Source: Clarkia xantiana subsp. parviflora
Taxonomy: Eukaryota; Streptophyta; Magnoliopsida; Myrtales; Onagraceae
Assembly (NCBI GenBank): GCA_036873135.1
Contig: JAPTYO010000001.1
Span: 49,091,774-49,155,773, forward strand
Direction: 5' to 3'
DNA length: 64,000 bases
Part shown: positions 1 to 12,365 of the stretch, in pieces
Layout: each line of letters starts with the position of its first letter
How positions within the stretch are numbered: position 1 is the first letter of the stretch
Position numbers and translations under genes: made by a program
Notes under the pieces: model-generated
Databases searched by the model: none
Told to the model about the DNA's origin: nothing
Seen by the model: the letters and a program-made list of their open reading frames with translations, nothing else

Positions 1-193
1 CATCAAAAGCTCAATACCACATATATATTGTAAGAAATAACAAAATTTGCTCAACCAAACTGTTAACACTCTCACTGAAGTGTTGTTGTTGTTTAAAAAA
101 GAGGAGTGCCAATTTCCTCTTGTGTGAAAAATCAGGTCTCAAATATTCTTCTTCTTTCAAATTATAGGTCTTCAATTAGTTTGACATTATAGG

Positions 194-864
194 TAGGCCT
201 GTCAATTTAACCCGCGACCCGTAAATGACCCGGTCACGGGTCCAGGTACGCATAATTTGGTAACGGGTCATTTACGGGTTGACCCGTTCAAATCAGGCCG
301 AGTACGGGTTTAGCTGTATGACCCGTGACCCGGCTTCCTAAGTCCTGAAGTGAATAAAATAACTAATAAGTGTGACTCAAGTGAGTTTGAACTGAAGTAT
401 TGAGGTTTGTTCCAGATATCCTACAAAAAGAAAGAGGCAATATGATATTTTGCCAAATCAAACAAGTATCGAGCAAAAAAAAAAAAAAAAAAAAAAAAAA
501 ACAAGTAACGTTTCATGCCATGACAATACAGATTACAGACTCAGTCATTGGAAATTCCAATTGCTCCTAGCATCCATAATTAATTATGTAAATGTAGAAA
601 GTTCAACTAAAACTGCCATGTCATACACTTATATATAGCTATCCAGTTCAGCATAGAAACGAAATTAACAAGGCTGAAAAAAATTGCAGCTAATCAACTG
701 CTGCTCAGTTTGCAGCCCGGGTCACGGGTCAGACCCAGGTCAACCTGTGACCCGGTATCCCGGGTACGGGTCGGCGACCCTAACCCGTGGTGACTCCCGG
801 GTCAATCACGGGTCGGATGGTCGGTGACCCGCGGGTCACGGGTTGACCCGTTTTGACAGGCCTA
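194..864. mobile_element. Non-autonomous hAT element with 8-bp TSD
   Basis: The element has 12-bp perfect terminal inverted repeats (TAGGCCTGTCAA at 194-205, its complement at 853-864). It is flanked by an exact 8-bp duplication ATTATAGG at 186-193 and 865-872, the hAT hallmark. The inner ends (205-340 and 711-850) are filled with both orientations of the short motif ACCCG/CGGGT, as expected of subterminal transposase-binding repeats. The AT-rich middle holds a 27-bp A run (475-501) and no transposase. The 671-bp element therefore depends on a transposase encoded elsewhere. The unbroken TSD and TIRs suggest it is not very old. Confidence 0.93.
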
Positions 865-1450
865 ATTATAGGTTTCCAATCAGTTTACAGTTACCCGAAA
901 ATGAAACCGTAAAAATACTTGTTCAAGTTTTCTTGTTTTGAACAAAACCCTATACAAATTTCAGTCCCTAATCCAAACAAGAGGTTTAATGCATCAACTA
1001 TCCATTTTTCAACCTCTAATCAGCCAACTGACCAAACTTCACTCACTGTAACATTTTCGACTTTCATTAACAATGAAATGTTCAAGTTCTTCAAATTTCA
1101 CTTTCTTCCTAAACCAAATTCAGTTAGCCGTTACACATGCATAAAGTTTCGATTTTGCCAACACTAATAAGCTAACATACCCAATTGAACTAACTAAAAC
1201 TATCAATTTCAAATGTAATTAACAATTTCGTTTTCAGTGCCGTCACAATTTCAATATTCAACTTTCAATCTTCCTACATTCTGTCCAGAATCTGCTAAAT
1301 GCTTCATTAAATCAAATAATCTACATCTTTTAACACATCCTCCAAGAAAAATCTAAACTTTGTACAAATTTTACTTCAGATTCAACAATTTGTACAAACC
1401 CACAAGAAATACAAACTTCAAATCTCACATTCTGTGTAAAGTTAACTTAC
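865..1450. other. AT-rich non-coding stretch
   Basis: No credible reading frame, repeat or transposon terminus was seen. The open frame at 919-1167 has low-complexity composition and no domain. If the candidate exon at 1451-1811 is real, this stretch would be its first intron on the minus strand. Confidence 0.5.
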
Positions 1451-1811
1451 CAGACAGACTAGCCCTTCCTCAGCCCTAAAATTCGTCCACCGCTCGCGTC
1501 CTTTACAGTGTCGTCACCTTCGAAGCCCTGGTGCAACTCCCCTTTTTTCCGCTGCAACTCCCGTCAACCTCGCCGCAGGCCGTACGAAATTCCCGCTCCA
1601 CTTCGCCGGAAACTTCTTCAGTGTCCCAGTCGGAGCAAACTCTGGTTTCGTTCTTCAATTTTTTGAGAGAGTTTGAGAATAGAGAGAATGGAGAAGATGG
1701 AGAAGTTTGATCGGATGTGACAGAGTGAGTAGGGAGATGAAGAGACGTCTGCTTTCTTTTTCCCGCCCAATGGTATTTTTGTAATTTCCGCCCGGCACGT
1801 GACATGCACAA
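1451..1811 (-). other. Candidate 5' exon of an unidentified minus-strand gene
   Basis: This is the only GC-richer island in the first 2 kb. Its left edge on the minus strand carries a strong splice donor (CTG|GTAAGT at 1451/1450). An open frame (1503-1811) covers it but resembles no family I know and may be 5' UTR. If real, the gene would run leftward out of the window, with the hAT element at 194-864 in its first intron. Chance composition is a fair alternative. Confidence 0.3.
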
Positions 1812-2290
1812 GGGTGAATGAGGGGCAATTTTGTGATTAAATTTTTAAGTGAGGCACGTTTTTGGCACGTGACAACTTTCTGTCAATTTTGACAGAAAAA
1901 TCTAACAGAGACCTCAATTATAAGCAAGTCCAAACTTCAGACCTCAGTTATCACAATTTCAATATTCTGACCTCTGAAATTCACAAGGGCCAATCTTCAG
2001 ACCTCTCCCAGGTTATTGACCCAAAAAGTAATTATCTTCCCCTTCACAACATGATCTTGTGGAATATTCCAGTGTTTCTGTAGTTATTATGAATGCAGCC
2101 ATTAGATGATCAAGTAGGTAATCAATATAATTACGCAACGTTGCGTTGGAACCACAAATGCAATGGACAATATATATTGAATTTATGTACATTCAGTTTC
2201 AGCAACTATCTGTGTATGAAATGAACAACATAATTGAATATATAATTGTATATCATGTAGAATCATTTGCATTAGAAACATCTCACCATT
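1812..2290. other. Non-coding, transposon-like remnant
   Basis: Around 1885-2010 there is a short inverted pair (TGTCAATTTTGACA) and repeated phrases of the type AGACCTC, typical of decayed transposon DNA. No terminus or TSD could be fixed. The remainder, up to the transposase remnant, shows nothing. Confidence 0.4.
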
Positions 2291-2294
2291 ATTT

Positions 2295-3108
2295 TCTTCA
2301 GGATGTCCTCAAGTGGTCCATCTGGAATATATTCCCACGTCCGGATAGCCAGCGGCGCATACCTACGCTCATCCATACCACAAAAGTTTGCAAATGTAGT
2401 TGCATTCGAACTGTCCACGTTACCATGCTCATCGAAAGTGATTCTAGTCCGCGGCTCCCAATTTCTCTCCTACCCTTCGTCTTCATCTTGGTAGGACCCC
2501 GTCTACCTCTGGTTTTTTTCTTAGAGCCACTGGTGCTCTGTTTGTTATCATAATGGCCTTCATTGACTTGTTAAGGCTTTAGGATAGCAGATTCTGAGAA
2601 CAACGTGTCTCTTGACTGGATGCCCATGTCGTCCTCTAGACTGAGAGCACTATTGTCCGCCAACTTGAAGTTATGAGTTTTTGGGTTGTTATGCGCAGTT
2701 GTCGAAGGACATAGGCCAACTATCGTATACGGGTTGTTGAAAATCATCATAATAAAACACACAGTATAAGTGTATTTACAACAAATAAATGTAAACTAAA
2801 TTATGATGCATGTATAAACATTCAAGTTACCTCTATTGAGGTAATTGTCTAAGTCGTTCCAATCACATTCATTCCTTACTGGTGTGTCTTCCTCCGTTAT
2901 AAGGTTGAATGAATGGACTTCTAGTGTAATTTTATTTCTCGAATACTCATTGCCTCTGATTTGAAGGCTAGGAAGGGTCTTAATTGTCGGTTGTTGTTCG
3001 CTATCATCTGAATCAACTAGTCGAACACCTCGTGGAACCTTGCGATTCTGGTGGGTTAAGTACTTTTCAGGAGACCGTTTCTGTCTACCCACTGAGATCT
3101 AGCTTGAC
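2295..3108 (-). pseudogene. Plant transposase (Ptta/En/Spm-type) fragment
   Basis: Read on the minus strand, an exon at about 2828-3108 ends at a donor (AGAG|GTAACT). It is followed by an exon at about 2780-2295 that encodes a basic stretch (KKKTRGRRGPTKMKTKG). After a one-base frame change this continues as TFDEHGNVDSSNATTFANF, GMDERRYAPLAIRTWEYIP and DGPLEDILKKI. The order 'RG.T.M - GxxV - N..FxxFxG - Y.P....W..mP - .IL' is that of the small plant transposase family (Ptta/En/Spm) associated with CACTA elements. There are stops in both exons and at least one frameshift, so it cannot be active. The C-terminal part and any transposon ends are missing. The family call rests on pattern recognition only. 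Confidence 0.55.
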
Positions 3109-3163
3109 TTCGTCATTCTCAAAGGTTTTTCTACAAGGAAGAACATATTACACATCACATACA

Positions 3164-3738
3164 TATAGGATTTAGGGGATTAATACTACATAAACAAATC
3201 AAGATACGTGCGTGGTAACTAATACACAGCGGAATAAGGTGCACATACCTATAATGTTTCCACGTAGTCCAAAACCATTGAGGGGAGTTCTCGATCCGCC
3301 GGACGGATCCTTGTAGAGGTTCCTGTTAAAGAAGCCCTACGCGGATTATGCATCATAGCAAAGCCTCAATCGATTCTTCGTGGGAAGGATCTTCTGGAGT
3401 AAATTGCTTAACACAATTTGGCACCTCTTTGCTCCTAGTGTGGTTCGACCGAAACTATGCTTGAATAGGGAAGATTATTTTCTTTTAATCTCACCACAAA
3501 GGAAGAGAGGATTAGAATTCTTAAAACCCTCATAACACTCCCTTTTTATAAGAGATGGTGGGATAAATCCCACCTATATCTATATCTTGTTTTGACCGGC
3601 CTAGGAGGTTAAGGGGAGGCCCAATTTTAACCCTCTCGTGTCAATTGAGATTTTAGGCCTACATTACCTAATTTCTTAGGTACTTGACCTTAATTAATGG
3701 GCTTCCAATTACGGCGGCTCATTGTCCAAATGCTAACA
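3164..3738 (-). repeat. 3' LTR of decayed Copia element I
   Basis: This 575-bp segment is a diverged relative of the LTR at 56619-57209. They share the phrases 'atacgtgc.tggtaactaatac.cagcg', 'gttctcgatccgcc.gacgg' and 'agcctc' in the same order. It ends in CTAACA, followed at once by a purine-tract complement (CTCCCACT), which places the polypurine tract on its right and the element on the minus strand. The left terminus is TATAGGAT rather than TGTAGGAT, so one terminal base has mutated. No 5' LTR of this copy was found. Confidence 0.75.
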
Positions 3739-5107
3739 GCTCCCACTCGTCGGAATGGGAGGGTGCCTATTAATATGTTGTCCTGCAACACATCAACATT
3801 TGTTCTTCGATCCAATACCTGCTCCGAATAGTTCATACGAGGTTTGCCGTGCGACCGGCGGACACGACAGGCATCGTGCTACTCATCTGTTAGGAGTGTT
3901 GTAGCGCCCGCGGAACGTTGACTCCCCATGTCTAATCAACCTGCGAAAAATAAAGTGCCGCGTTGTATCCTAGGTCAACTGTCATTCTCCAATTGCCCAG
4001 TTTCCACATATGAATACTCCTTCAGGGCATCCGCACAAGTATTCACAACCTTTCAACTAATGTCAGGCTGGTGGCCACCTAGTGAATACAAGAGTCGAAG
4101 AATTTCAGGTGTACTTGACCATCCCCATCGCTTATACCCTTAGTCAAACCCAACCAGTTTCCAAAGACGTGGTCACTTGGCCTTTTTGTTCAGCACAACG
4201 CTCGTACGCCAGGAACCGAACATTGAGCCTGACCTTATGTATGAGTTCTGAGTCCATGAGGATACTTTGGATGCTTCTTCATATAGCATCCGGGATCTGT
4301 CACACGCTCAAGGTGAAGAAGTTTGTGCCCATCTGAATCTCGTGTATTTTATCTAGCACAACCGAGCCTAACCCCGTGGTCGAACATGGCACGCGCAGTA
4401 TGAAGCACACATCAATAGCTTAACTTGAGTTTAGTCAGGAAGTGGGAAATGTTATATGCTATCGCATATTCGATATCTGGCCCAGAATGTGGTTTTATTA
4501 CGAACGAAGTTCGTATCGACGATATACAGAACTTAGATCATGTCGTGTTACTCCGAAAACCAAATGATTCTGCTTAACCAGGTTTGCCACCATGGTTCTT
4601 AGCTAGTCTTGATCTAATGGAGATCCTCCTCTCCGTCAAGACGGCCGAGCCTGTGTGACGAGACATGGCCCACATTCGACATTATTTCATTTTGGAGGTC
4701 AATCCTCCTATGACTATTTTATCGACCGTAAAAATCCGATGAAATTTTAAACATTATGACGTCGTAAGATTCATAAACTCAAATTGCAATTCATTCCATT
4801 TAATTCTCAAAATGTTATCATCACGATACAAGCTACTTAAAACCTACGCAATCCCAACATTCTAACATGTTTTTCTAAAACATCCATGCGTAAAGGTTTA
4901 GTTAAGGATTGGCCATCATACTTTCAGTAGGCAAGTATTCTAATGTGATTACTTAGTCCTCAACCATATTCTTAGCATAATTATATTTTATATCAATGTG
5001 TTTCGTCCTGCTGTGGTACTTAGGGTTCTTAACCGCCGCAATTGCTGTTTGACTCTGAGAGTATACCTTCACAGGTTTACTCCCGTCCTCGACGCCAAGC
5101 AATGCAG
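3739..5107 (-). other. Long 3' untranslated part of Copia element I
   Basis: The stretch starts with the PPT complement and separates the LTR from RNase H. It has no reading frame but shares phrases in order with 24756-26100 of the young element (for example GTGCGACCGGC, CATCTGTTAGGAGT, CCGTGGTCGAA). Both elements therefore belong to one Copia clade with an unusually long 3' untranslated region of about 1.3 kb. Confidence 0.55.
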
Positions 5108-7019
5108 TTAAGAGCCTATTAATTTGGATTCAATCGTTGACAGCGCGACACATGATTGCTTCTTGATCATCCATGAAATGGCTGCATTAGCAAGGAGAAA
5201 CACTCCTCCTGAGGTGGACTTACGATCATCCGGATCGCCACCGTGGTCGGCGTCACTGAACCCAGTTAATTCTAATTTTCCACCCTCATAGCACAGTCCA
5301 TAGTCGGCAGTACCTTTCAGGAATCGAATGATTCGTTTCACGGCCTTTAAATGTTGAATATCAGGATCTGATTGGAATCGTGCTACTAGGCCCACAACAT
5401 AACAGGTGTCTGGACGAGTGCATTGCATGACATACATTAAGCTGCCAACCATACTTAAGTATTCTGCACTTTTCATCTGTTCACTCTCAGCCAGGTTTTT
5501 CGGGCGTCAAACTTCGATAACGCGCACCTGTACACAACCGACGTATCCACGAGTTTGGCATCATTAGTCTAAACATTTTCAACAACTTGTTGATATATAA
5601 TTCTTGAGAGAGACATAGCTTTCGAGTAACACGATCCCTAGCAATCTTAATGTCTAGGATGTACGTGGCTTCTCCCATGTCCTTCATCTCAAATATAGAT
5701 GTCAGCCAGGACTTTGATTCATTCATGTAATTCACATCATTTGTGGCAATCAATATGTCATCTACATATAATGTCAAGATGACGTATTTAGACTCAGAAG
5801 TCTTCGTGTACACGCATGGATCCTCGTGAAGATTCACTAATCCATTTCCAACGATTTCCTCGTGGAATCTGTGGTACCATTGTCGCTATGATTATTTAAG
5901 ACCGTAGATAGATATTTCGAGTTTACAAACTTTATGTTCGTTGCCAGGAATAACAAAACTCTTTGGCTGCTCCATATAGATCTCTTCCTCTTGGTTCCCG
6001 TGGAGGAATGCAGTCTTAACATCAATTTGGTGCAACTCCAGATCGAGGCTAAATATGGCCCGTACTGTGGTATAACGCACAGTAGGTGAGTATGTCTCAT
6101 CAAAGTCCACTCCGTGAAATTGGGTATATACTTTCGCAACGAGTCGAGCTTTGTATCGCTCGACATCTCCATCAGCAGTGAGTTTCAGTTTCAGAACCCA
6201 CTTGGCACCTATTGTTCTGCTGTTAGCAGGCAAATCAACTAAAGACTACACTGAATCCTCTATTGTTTTCCTCCATTCTTTCGCTTGAGGTCCATCCATA
6301 GATTGCTTAACCTTTACCGGTTCATCAACCGAAGTGAGGGTGAACAATTCACCTCTTTCGATAGGATACTTCTTAGGAGAAGTTCCGTACCTTTGACTAC
6401 GTCTAGGCTCGTTAGTCCCATCTTGAACTTGAACTACACTCCCACTAGGAATAATGCTCATTATCGGTGCAATACTCCCACTGGGAACAAGAGCGCTACT
6501 TGAACCTTCACCAACAACTTTTCTTGGACGATCTCTCTGTCTCGGATTTCCACCTCTGAAATTAATTCCACAGTTACTCTGACCGGGAACCGAGTTGGTT
6601 GTACAACTCCCACTGTCTCTATTAGGTAGTTGAAGTAAAATTGGATTTTCATTCATCGATTTAGTAACATGATTATCAGGTCCGACTTGATTCGCACCTG
6701 CAACAATAGTGATCTTAGTGGTTGGATTGACTCCTCCCACCGGATTTATTATGAAAATGTCCCCGTCTTCATTTACCATATCGTTCACTTGTGTTGCTGC
6801 CTCAAATCTCCAACTCAAAGCGAGTGGGACCTGATCGTCAGCATCATCTAGTTCAATCAAGACTTCGTTCGTTATAAAGCTATGGAAATTCAGCCTCAAG
6901 TAGCGTAACGTCTCATGTTCTACCACGTCACCAATCTCCCGAGCTACTACACACATGTATGCAATAGAGATACGTTTCAGTATTTCTATTGGTACTATGT
7001 GTGTTTTAATTTGCAACAA
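5108..7019 (-). pseudogene. Copia element I pol remnant (RT and RNase H)
   Basis: Minus-strand frames in order. 7019-6246: the region after integrase, ending in SQRYGTSPKKYP. 6233-5892: start of reverse transcriptase (IGAKWVLKLKLTADG, RYKARLVAK, QIDVKTAFLHGN). 5837-5487: RT core with the catalytic YVDDILIATND. 5476-5108: RNase H (DAD, RKSTSGG, ALSTIESK). An in-frame stop separates the first two pieces and frameshifts break the rest, so no polyprotein can be made. Catalytic signatures remain readable. Integrase was not found between here and the gag remnant at about 8 kb. Inserting and copying DNA was the ancestral role of the encoded protein. Confidence 0.9.
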
Positions 7020-7980
7020 TAATGTCGCAGTTTGGTAAGGTCCTACTCATTACCATTTTGATAGCTCACATGGTGTCGTGTAACCGATTCATACATTAAC
7101 TAGGTTCACCACATGGTTTGGAGTTAACCATAACTCACATGTGAAATGGAGGTTATAAGTTGAACTTGCGATATCATGGCGTATTGATCTTGTTTATGAA
7201 GTGCGTGTCGTTTTAATGCTCCGCCAATCTTTTATCGTTAAAGGAGAATAGTGGGAGACGTCGTTTAACGGACGTTCTTTTTCATTGCTTATTTATACCC
7301 CCAAGGTTTTATCCACCATAGATCGTGCATTAAGTTTTCACGTTATGCTCGTTGAAATTCGCTACGAGAATTTTGTATGAGTAAAACCCTCGAATGGTTG
7401 TTCGTGCAAATGAAAATTTACTTTAAGCATTAAATCAAGAACACACTTTATATTGAGTTTTTTTAATTTGAATCAATGTGTTCCATCTCTCGAGGAACAT
7501 GCGTGCAGTGTGCGCATCACCAGGTTTCACCCGTGGCGGAATCATTTCGTTTTCAAAAATTCAGTTTAATCGGTTTCGTACATGTTCATCATTACGGTTT
7601 TAATTAAATCATGGAGTACTAACAAATAAGGATTATTTTAAATCTATCGCACTCATAAGATCAAACGGCTCAAGGTGAATTAAATGAATAATTTATACTT
7701 AATTTAAGCATTCACTACATGCCCAATAATAGAGGTTCCCGTTTTTCACAAGGAAGCCTATAATCTGAGAGTATTTATTACTGAAAAATATGAAAAAAAA
7801 AAAAAATAAGCAAGTAAGGATGGTTTCGACATCCAATCCTTATTTATTCTGGAGTACTCCATCTTTACGCTCATTCATCTTCTCAGTCCTGTAATTCAAA
7901 AAGAGGAATTTGAATTACTCTCGAGAATTTGATAAGAATATATGACTTTCGTCATCATTTCTCTGAACGTACCTTAGGAG
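7020..7980. other. Copia element I interior, unreadable
   Basis: Position between the pol remnant and the gag zinc knuckle would be expected to hold integrase and protease. I could not see a GKSxH, DDE or DSG motif in either orientation. Either the region has decayed or it was replaced. A short A run lies at about 7794-7806. Confidence 0.4.
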
Positions 7981-8390
7981 GACTGGTACAGGCAGCAGTC
8001 AGGTGGCCTTTCACTCCACACCTGAAGCACGTTCGAGATTCCTCTCTACGTGCACGTTTTTTCTGCATGTTCTTACCACCAGTTTGCTTAGATTAATTAG
8101 AACTTTTTCAGTGAGTTTGGACCAAGTGGTATGTTAGCCTTATTTTGAAGGTCTTTACCCTTTCTCTTGCGCTTACCCTTTTGCACAGCTGGGGAGGATG
8201 ATGCAACGTGCATCTCAGCTCTAGGCTTCTCAGCCTTGAGTCGATCCTCTTCCAGCTCGAGATGAGCTCGCACCTTCGCGAGGGTATCGAGGTGGGTAAC
8301 ATGGGATCTGTGACTACGTCAGACCGTAGTCTTTAGTAAATCCTCGATCGCCGACGTCTAAATGACGTCGAACCAGGAGTGCCTTTCCGC
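7981..8390 (-). pseudogene. Copia element I gag remnant with zinc knuckle
   Basis: On the minus strand, 8062-7985 encodes a basic run followed by CFRCGVKGHLTAAC. This is a perfect CCHC zinc knuckle (C-x2-C-x4-H-x4-C) as in Copia Gag. Upstream, 8290-8110 encodes KAEKPRAEMHVASSS and a lysine/arginine-rich run in another frame, matching the linker before the knuckle in the intact gag at 28.2-29.1 kb (ELHVATSSKAQRKPK). Frames are interrupted. The N-terminal part, leader, PBS and 5' LTR are missing. Confidence 0.75.
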
Positions 8391-8644
8391 CTAATAATGG
8401 AGAGACGTTTTGTTGAAATTTCTACTAGAAGTTTAAGGAGGATAAATCATATATATGTAGTTTCAGTTATTATATGACATTTTCAATATGTTACACACCA
8501 AAAATTCAGTTTTGAATATGTCTGCCAATTACCACCTCTAAATTACACATAAGTTATTTTGGTGTGGAATGAGTTTGTATGCGTGTTTACACACCACCTA
8601 CACATCAATATATCCGTGTACAATTGAGCATTTTCTTATAGTGT
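8391..8644. other. Short non-coding gap
   Basis: Nothing recognisable; lies between the truncated Copia element and a CACTA terminus. Confidence 0.5.
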
Positions 8645-9005
8645 CACTACAAGAAAATCAGCAATTTGTGACAGATATTTTGTGAGGGATTTGATCCCTC
8701 AAAATTTAGTGCATTTTGTAAGGGATTTATTATAGTATTGTTAGAAAAACTGTTTTAAGAGATATTCCTTTACAATTTAACTTTTTCCTAAATAAAATAC
8801 TGAGGAATTTGTAAGGTAAAATTTCAAATGGATAATTAAGGGTATTTACTAAAATTTCCCTAAAAATTTATTTACGAGAAATCTGTTAATAATAACCCTA
8901 ACTAACATGAAGTTTTGTGAGAGATTTAATTCCTTACAAAAAAAAATTCATTTGTGAAGGAATTTCCCTAAAAAAAATATTATTTGATAAGAAACTTTTA
9001 AAATG
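8645..9005 (+). mobile_element. CACTA element terminus (left end)
   Basis: It begins CACTACAAGAAAATCAG, the classic CACTA terminal repeat. The following 360 bp repeat variants of TTTGTGAGGGATTT and CCTTACAAA in both orientations, as in CACTA subterminal regions. A related terminus begins at 31876. No matching right end or transposase lies beside it, so this is a truncated or solo end. Confidence 0.7.
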
Positions 9006-9013
9006 AATAAACA

Positions 9014-9427
9014 CACTACACGAAAACAAGTAAATAGCGACACCTACCTGCGGCACCATCTAAAAAGCGTCGTTAATTTTTTTTAAAATAATCTTATGTC
9101 AACACTTTTTTTAATGTCGCTGATATTTTTAATCAAAGTGCAGACATTAACAAGTTTTTTTTAATATAGAATAAAAAAAAGTTAGTGGCACTATATGAAA
9201 GTGCCGGTATGTTTTTAATTAAAAAATTATATGCCGTTTTTTTAAATACAAAATTTTAAGCCGCACTTTTTGAGAAAGTGTCGTTAAGAATATTTTTTTT
9301 TCTAAGAATAGTTTAATATAGAGTAGAAACACTTACTAAAGTTTTAAGGGCAACTTAGGGTAATAAGAGTAGTGGTAGGTTAATGTTGCAATTTATAGAA
9401 ACTTTGTGTTATTATTATTATTATTAT
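9014..9427 (+). mobile_element. Second CACTA-type terminus, different family
   Basis: It starts CACTACACGAAAACAAG, followed by repeats around 'GCGACACC', 'GTCGTTAA' and 'GTGCCGGTA'. These resemble the subterminal repeats of the right end at 47530-47677 (TTTAGGCGACGC). Its far boundary is unclear: the duplicated gene block begins at about 9428, right after a TTA microsatellite (9413-9426). Confidence 0.5.
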
Positions 9428-10196
9428 GGACTAAACTATGGAGCGGCCGCTGCTTCATGCGGCGTATGAATAATTTATTTTAATCTTAATATCTGGTTTA
9501 ATGATTTTCGGCCTGGTCTGGTTCGACTAATTCCGGTTTAACAGCGTTAGGATGTCCCGTTAAATTTGTTTGGATGTACTGTGACCCAACAGCATAGTAG
9601 TGGCCGCACCTTACAACCTTCACATAAAATCGCGAATTTTTTGTTCGTCTCAAGCTCCATTGATGCCCAGTGAAGGATCATCTTCCCTTCATATTCCAAG
9701 TCCGCTCTTACGGTCGGATCTGTATCTAGTGTAGTGCATTTGTGGTATGGTTCTTCTTGTCTAATTGATTGAATCGGTTTCCTTCGTACTTAGGTTACTC
9801 CTGCAGTAGCGATGTGATTAATCAGTCGTTTGTCCATTGGTATTGGATTTATCTCGTGTGTGTGTTTGTATCCCTTGTCATCTGCACTGATGTTACGAGT
9901 GTATTTAGCTTTTGCATCTAACCTGTTTGACGAAATTCCTCAACGAGACATTCTTGCAAGAGTCCTTTGCAATAGTCATTAGCACAGTTAAATATTTTAA
10001 TATTATTCGCTGGAATATGACTAACCATTTCAAAGCAACAAGATCTCCAATTGCAGGAATATGGCTAACCCTTTATGAGAACAAACATCTTCGAGTACAA
10101 GTCAGAAGGTCTTCTTTTTTTATAATGTGTAACTGCTCATTTCAGTTTGAATATAGAAGTAACAGTTGATAGGTTGATGATTTATAATGTTTGTAG

Positions 10197-11774
10197 ACTT
10201 GGTATGACGAGTGGTTGAAAGACGAGAACCGGGTCCAGGTATGTTGCAATATTACAGCTGATATTGGCGTGCATAATGTTCATCATGTAACGAGGCTATA
10301 AAAAAACACTGAATAGGACGTCAAAGGGAAAGTAGCCGTTTTAAGGTATATGGACGCCTGTAGGGGTCCTGAGATTAACAAAGAAGAGCGACTGGTTCTA
10401 AATTATGTTTTTGCCCAAGCTCCGAGTGGCGTAAGCGAAGAAGAATATGAAAGGTGAGAATTTGTGGAGTCAAAGTTTAATTCGAAAAGTGAAATGAGTT
10501 ATTTGACTAGTGGTTTGTGTTTAACAGAGAGGTGCTCACGCAGAACGCGGTGATATCACTCAGTCGTCGTTTTATGTTGACGCTTCGTGCCGGAGTATGG
10601 ATTATTGATGATGTAAGTTTCCGTTAGTGTGGATTTGTTTGTAGTAGTATACGAAGTGATGATTATGCGTTGGTATGTCTATCTGATTGATGCAGGTAAT
10701 CAACAGTGTAGCGAATATTGTGAATTGCAAACAAAGATCAGAAAATAACTGGCGTATTTGGTGCCTACCTACGTGGTCTCATGTTTGATTAACAAGTGGA
10801 TTTCGTTGCAGTACAGCGTAATCTAACTTTAACGGGAGGATCCAATGTTGTTCAATGTTAAATTTTCAGCATTTCGCTGCTATGGATGCCGGACGTCGAT
10901 GTAGGTTGACATCACTTAGCCCATCCTGGTTGGGACTTGGTATTGCGACATGTGAACGGGTAAGATGATTATATGATTTGGGACATTGTATAGGCTATGT
11001 TATACTTAGAGATGATGGTGATCATAGTTTTTTATGCCCATATATATATCCAGATATACATTCCAATGAATGAAGAATCAACACACCGGTACTTACTGGT
11101 GATATTACTAAAAGAGGGAGCTGTTTATTATGTCGATACGCTGCCTGATAATTCAATTAAAAGGATTGATGAGTGTGCCCGAATGGTTAGTAAATGAACT
11201 TGTAGCATTGTAAGGTCATTTATGATATTTCCTAAGTATTTTATTAGGATTTAACATAGAGAAGAGCAGGTATATTGGATCCAGGAATACTTTCTGCTGC
11301 ATGAGACCAGCAATCCCAATTCAACAACCCGTTATAGGCCGTGTGAATGGGAGATTAAAATTCCTGAGAACGTACCAAATCAAGCATAGTTGGGTGATGG
11401 GTGAGAAAGTACTACCGAGCCCATAAGATTTTTTTTTTGGCCAGTACTATCGCATAATTAGAAAGATTGGTTTGTCATATTATGAAGATGTGTTAATGCA
11501 GTTTTATTATTCAGGAGTAACTGTGGCATGTACGTTATGCATTTCATGACCGCCCACGATCAAATTCCAAACATAACACCTCGAACGGTCAGATCCTCCC
11601 CTCAATATTGGTAGATTGTGCTGTATATTTAAATCTCCAAGTTATCCAATTGAATATTGTCTACAGGTTTTAAGTCCAAGACATCGGCTGTCGATGATTG
11701 CTTCTTTGATACTAGTGAAAAATAACACGATGAGATTTACCGTGGAAGGACGAGCGCGTTTATACTGTCGTTAG
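10197..11774 (+). pseudogene. Ulp1-type (C48) protease gene, copy A, degenerate
   Basis: Ulp1 proteases are cysteine proteases that process or remove SUMO; plant transposons often carry such genes. Exons read from splice signals: 10197-10238, 10317-10453, 10528-10612, 10696-10782, 10870-10959, 11054-11185, about 11255-11387, 11515-11587 and 11667-11774. They encode the domain in order: WIIDDVIN (entry motif), IYIPMNEESTHRYLL with catalytic His, YYVDTL with catalytic Asp, WEIKIPENVPNQ with the oxyanion-hole Gln, and SNCGMYVMHFM with catalytic Cys. The residue after His is Arg where copy B has the conserved Trp. A likely upstream exon (10057-10108) has a stop (MANPL then TGA), and a stop ends the Gln exon. 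Copy A is therefore probably dead. The true start is unknown, possibly ATG at 9663. Confidence 0.75.
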
Positions 11775-12365
11775 ATGTGGTTGTAAAAACTGTTGGAGTA
11801 GTAGGAACTAGGAAGGAACTGAGGTAATGTAAGTTGTTTTGTCTTTATTATGATGCAATGGTGTAGGGTTGTGTTGGCGTCCATATAATCCACGGGACAG
11901 TTTGAGTTGAGTTGGCTGCCAACAAAGTGTGGATGAGGAACAAAAAAACTAAGAAAGCTCTAATTATAGTTTTGTGCGTGTTTGTATAGTAGACTTATAT
12001 TTCTGACTGATCTGTGGAATACAGCAGATATCTTAGTGCCTATCTATGGTAGATGTCGAATACCGATTGGTTGATAGGTCAGCACATCGGATCCACGTTT
12101 TGGATCCGATGTACAGAAGAATTCGCGAGAGTTGTTGGTTTAACTTGTTTTTTCGGGTTGAAAGCTTAGTGGCCAAGTCTCCGTTGAATTCATAATGCTG
12201 TTTTGTTGTATGACATGGCTTCATTTAACACAATTATCTGGTAAAAGCTTGCGTTGATGGGATAAAAAAAACAACACAGGATCACCAATTCCTTAAAGTC
12301 TACTGCGGTATACATTAACGACACATTGATGCTTTGTGATTGATTTAGTACAACCATCAGAACCT

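Noticed and set aside
1503..1811. 102-codon minus-strand frame as a definite gene
   Set aside because: No family resemblance; kept only as a candidate 5' exon because of the strong splice donor beside it.
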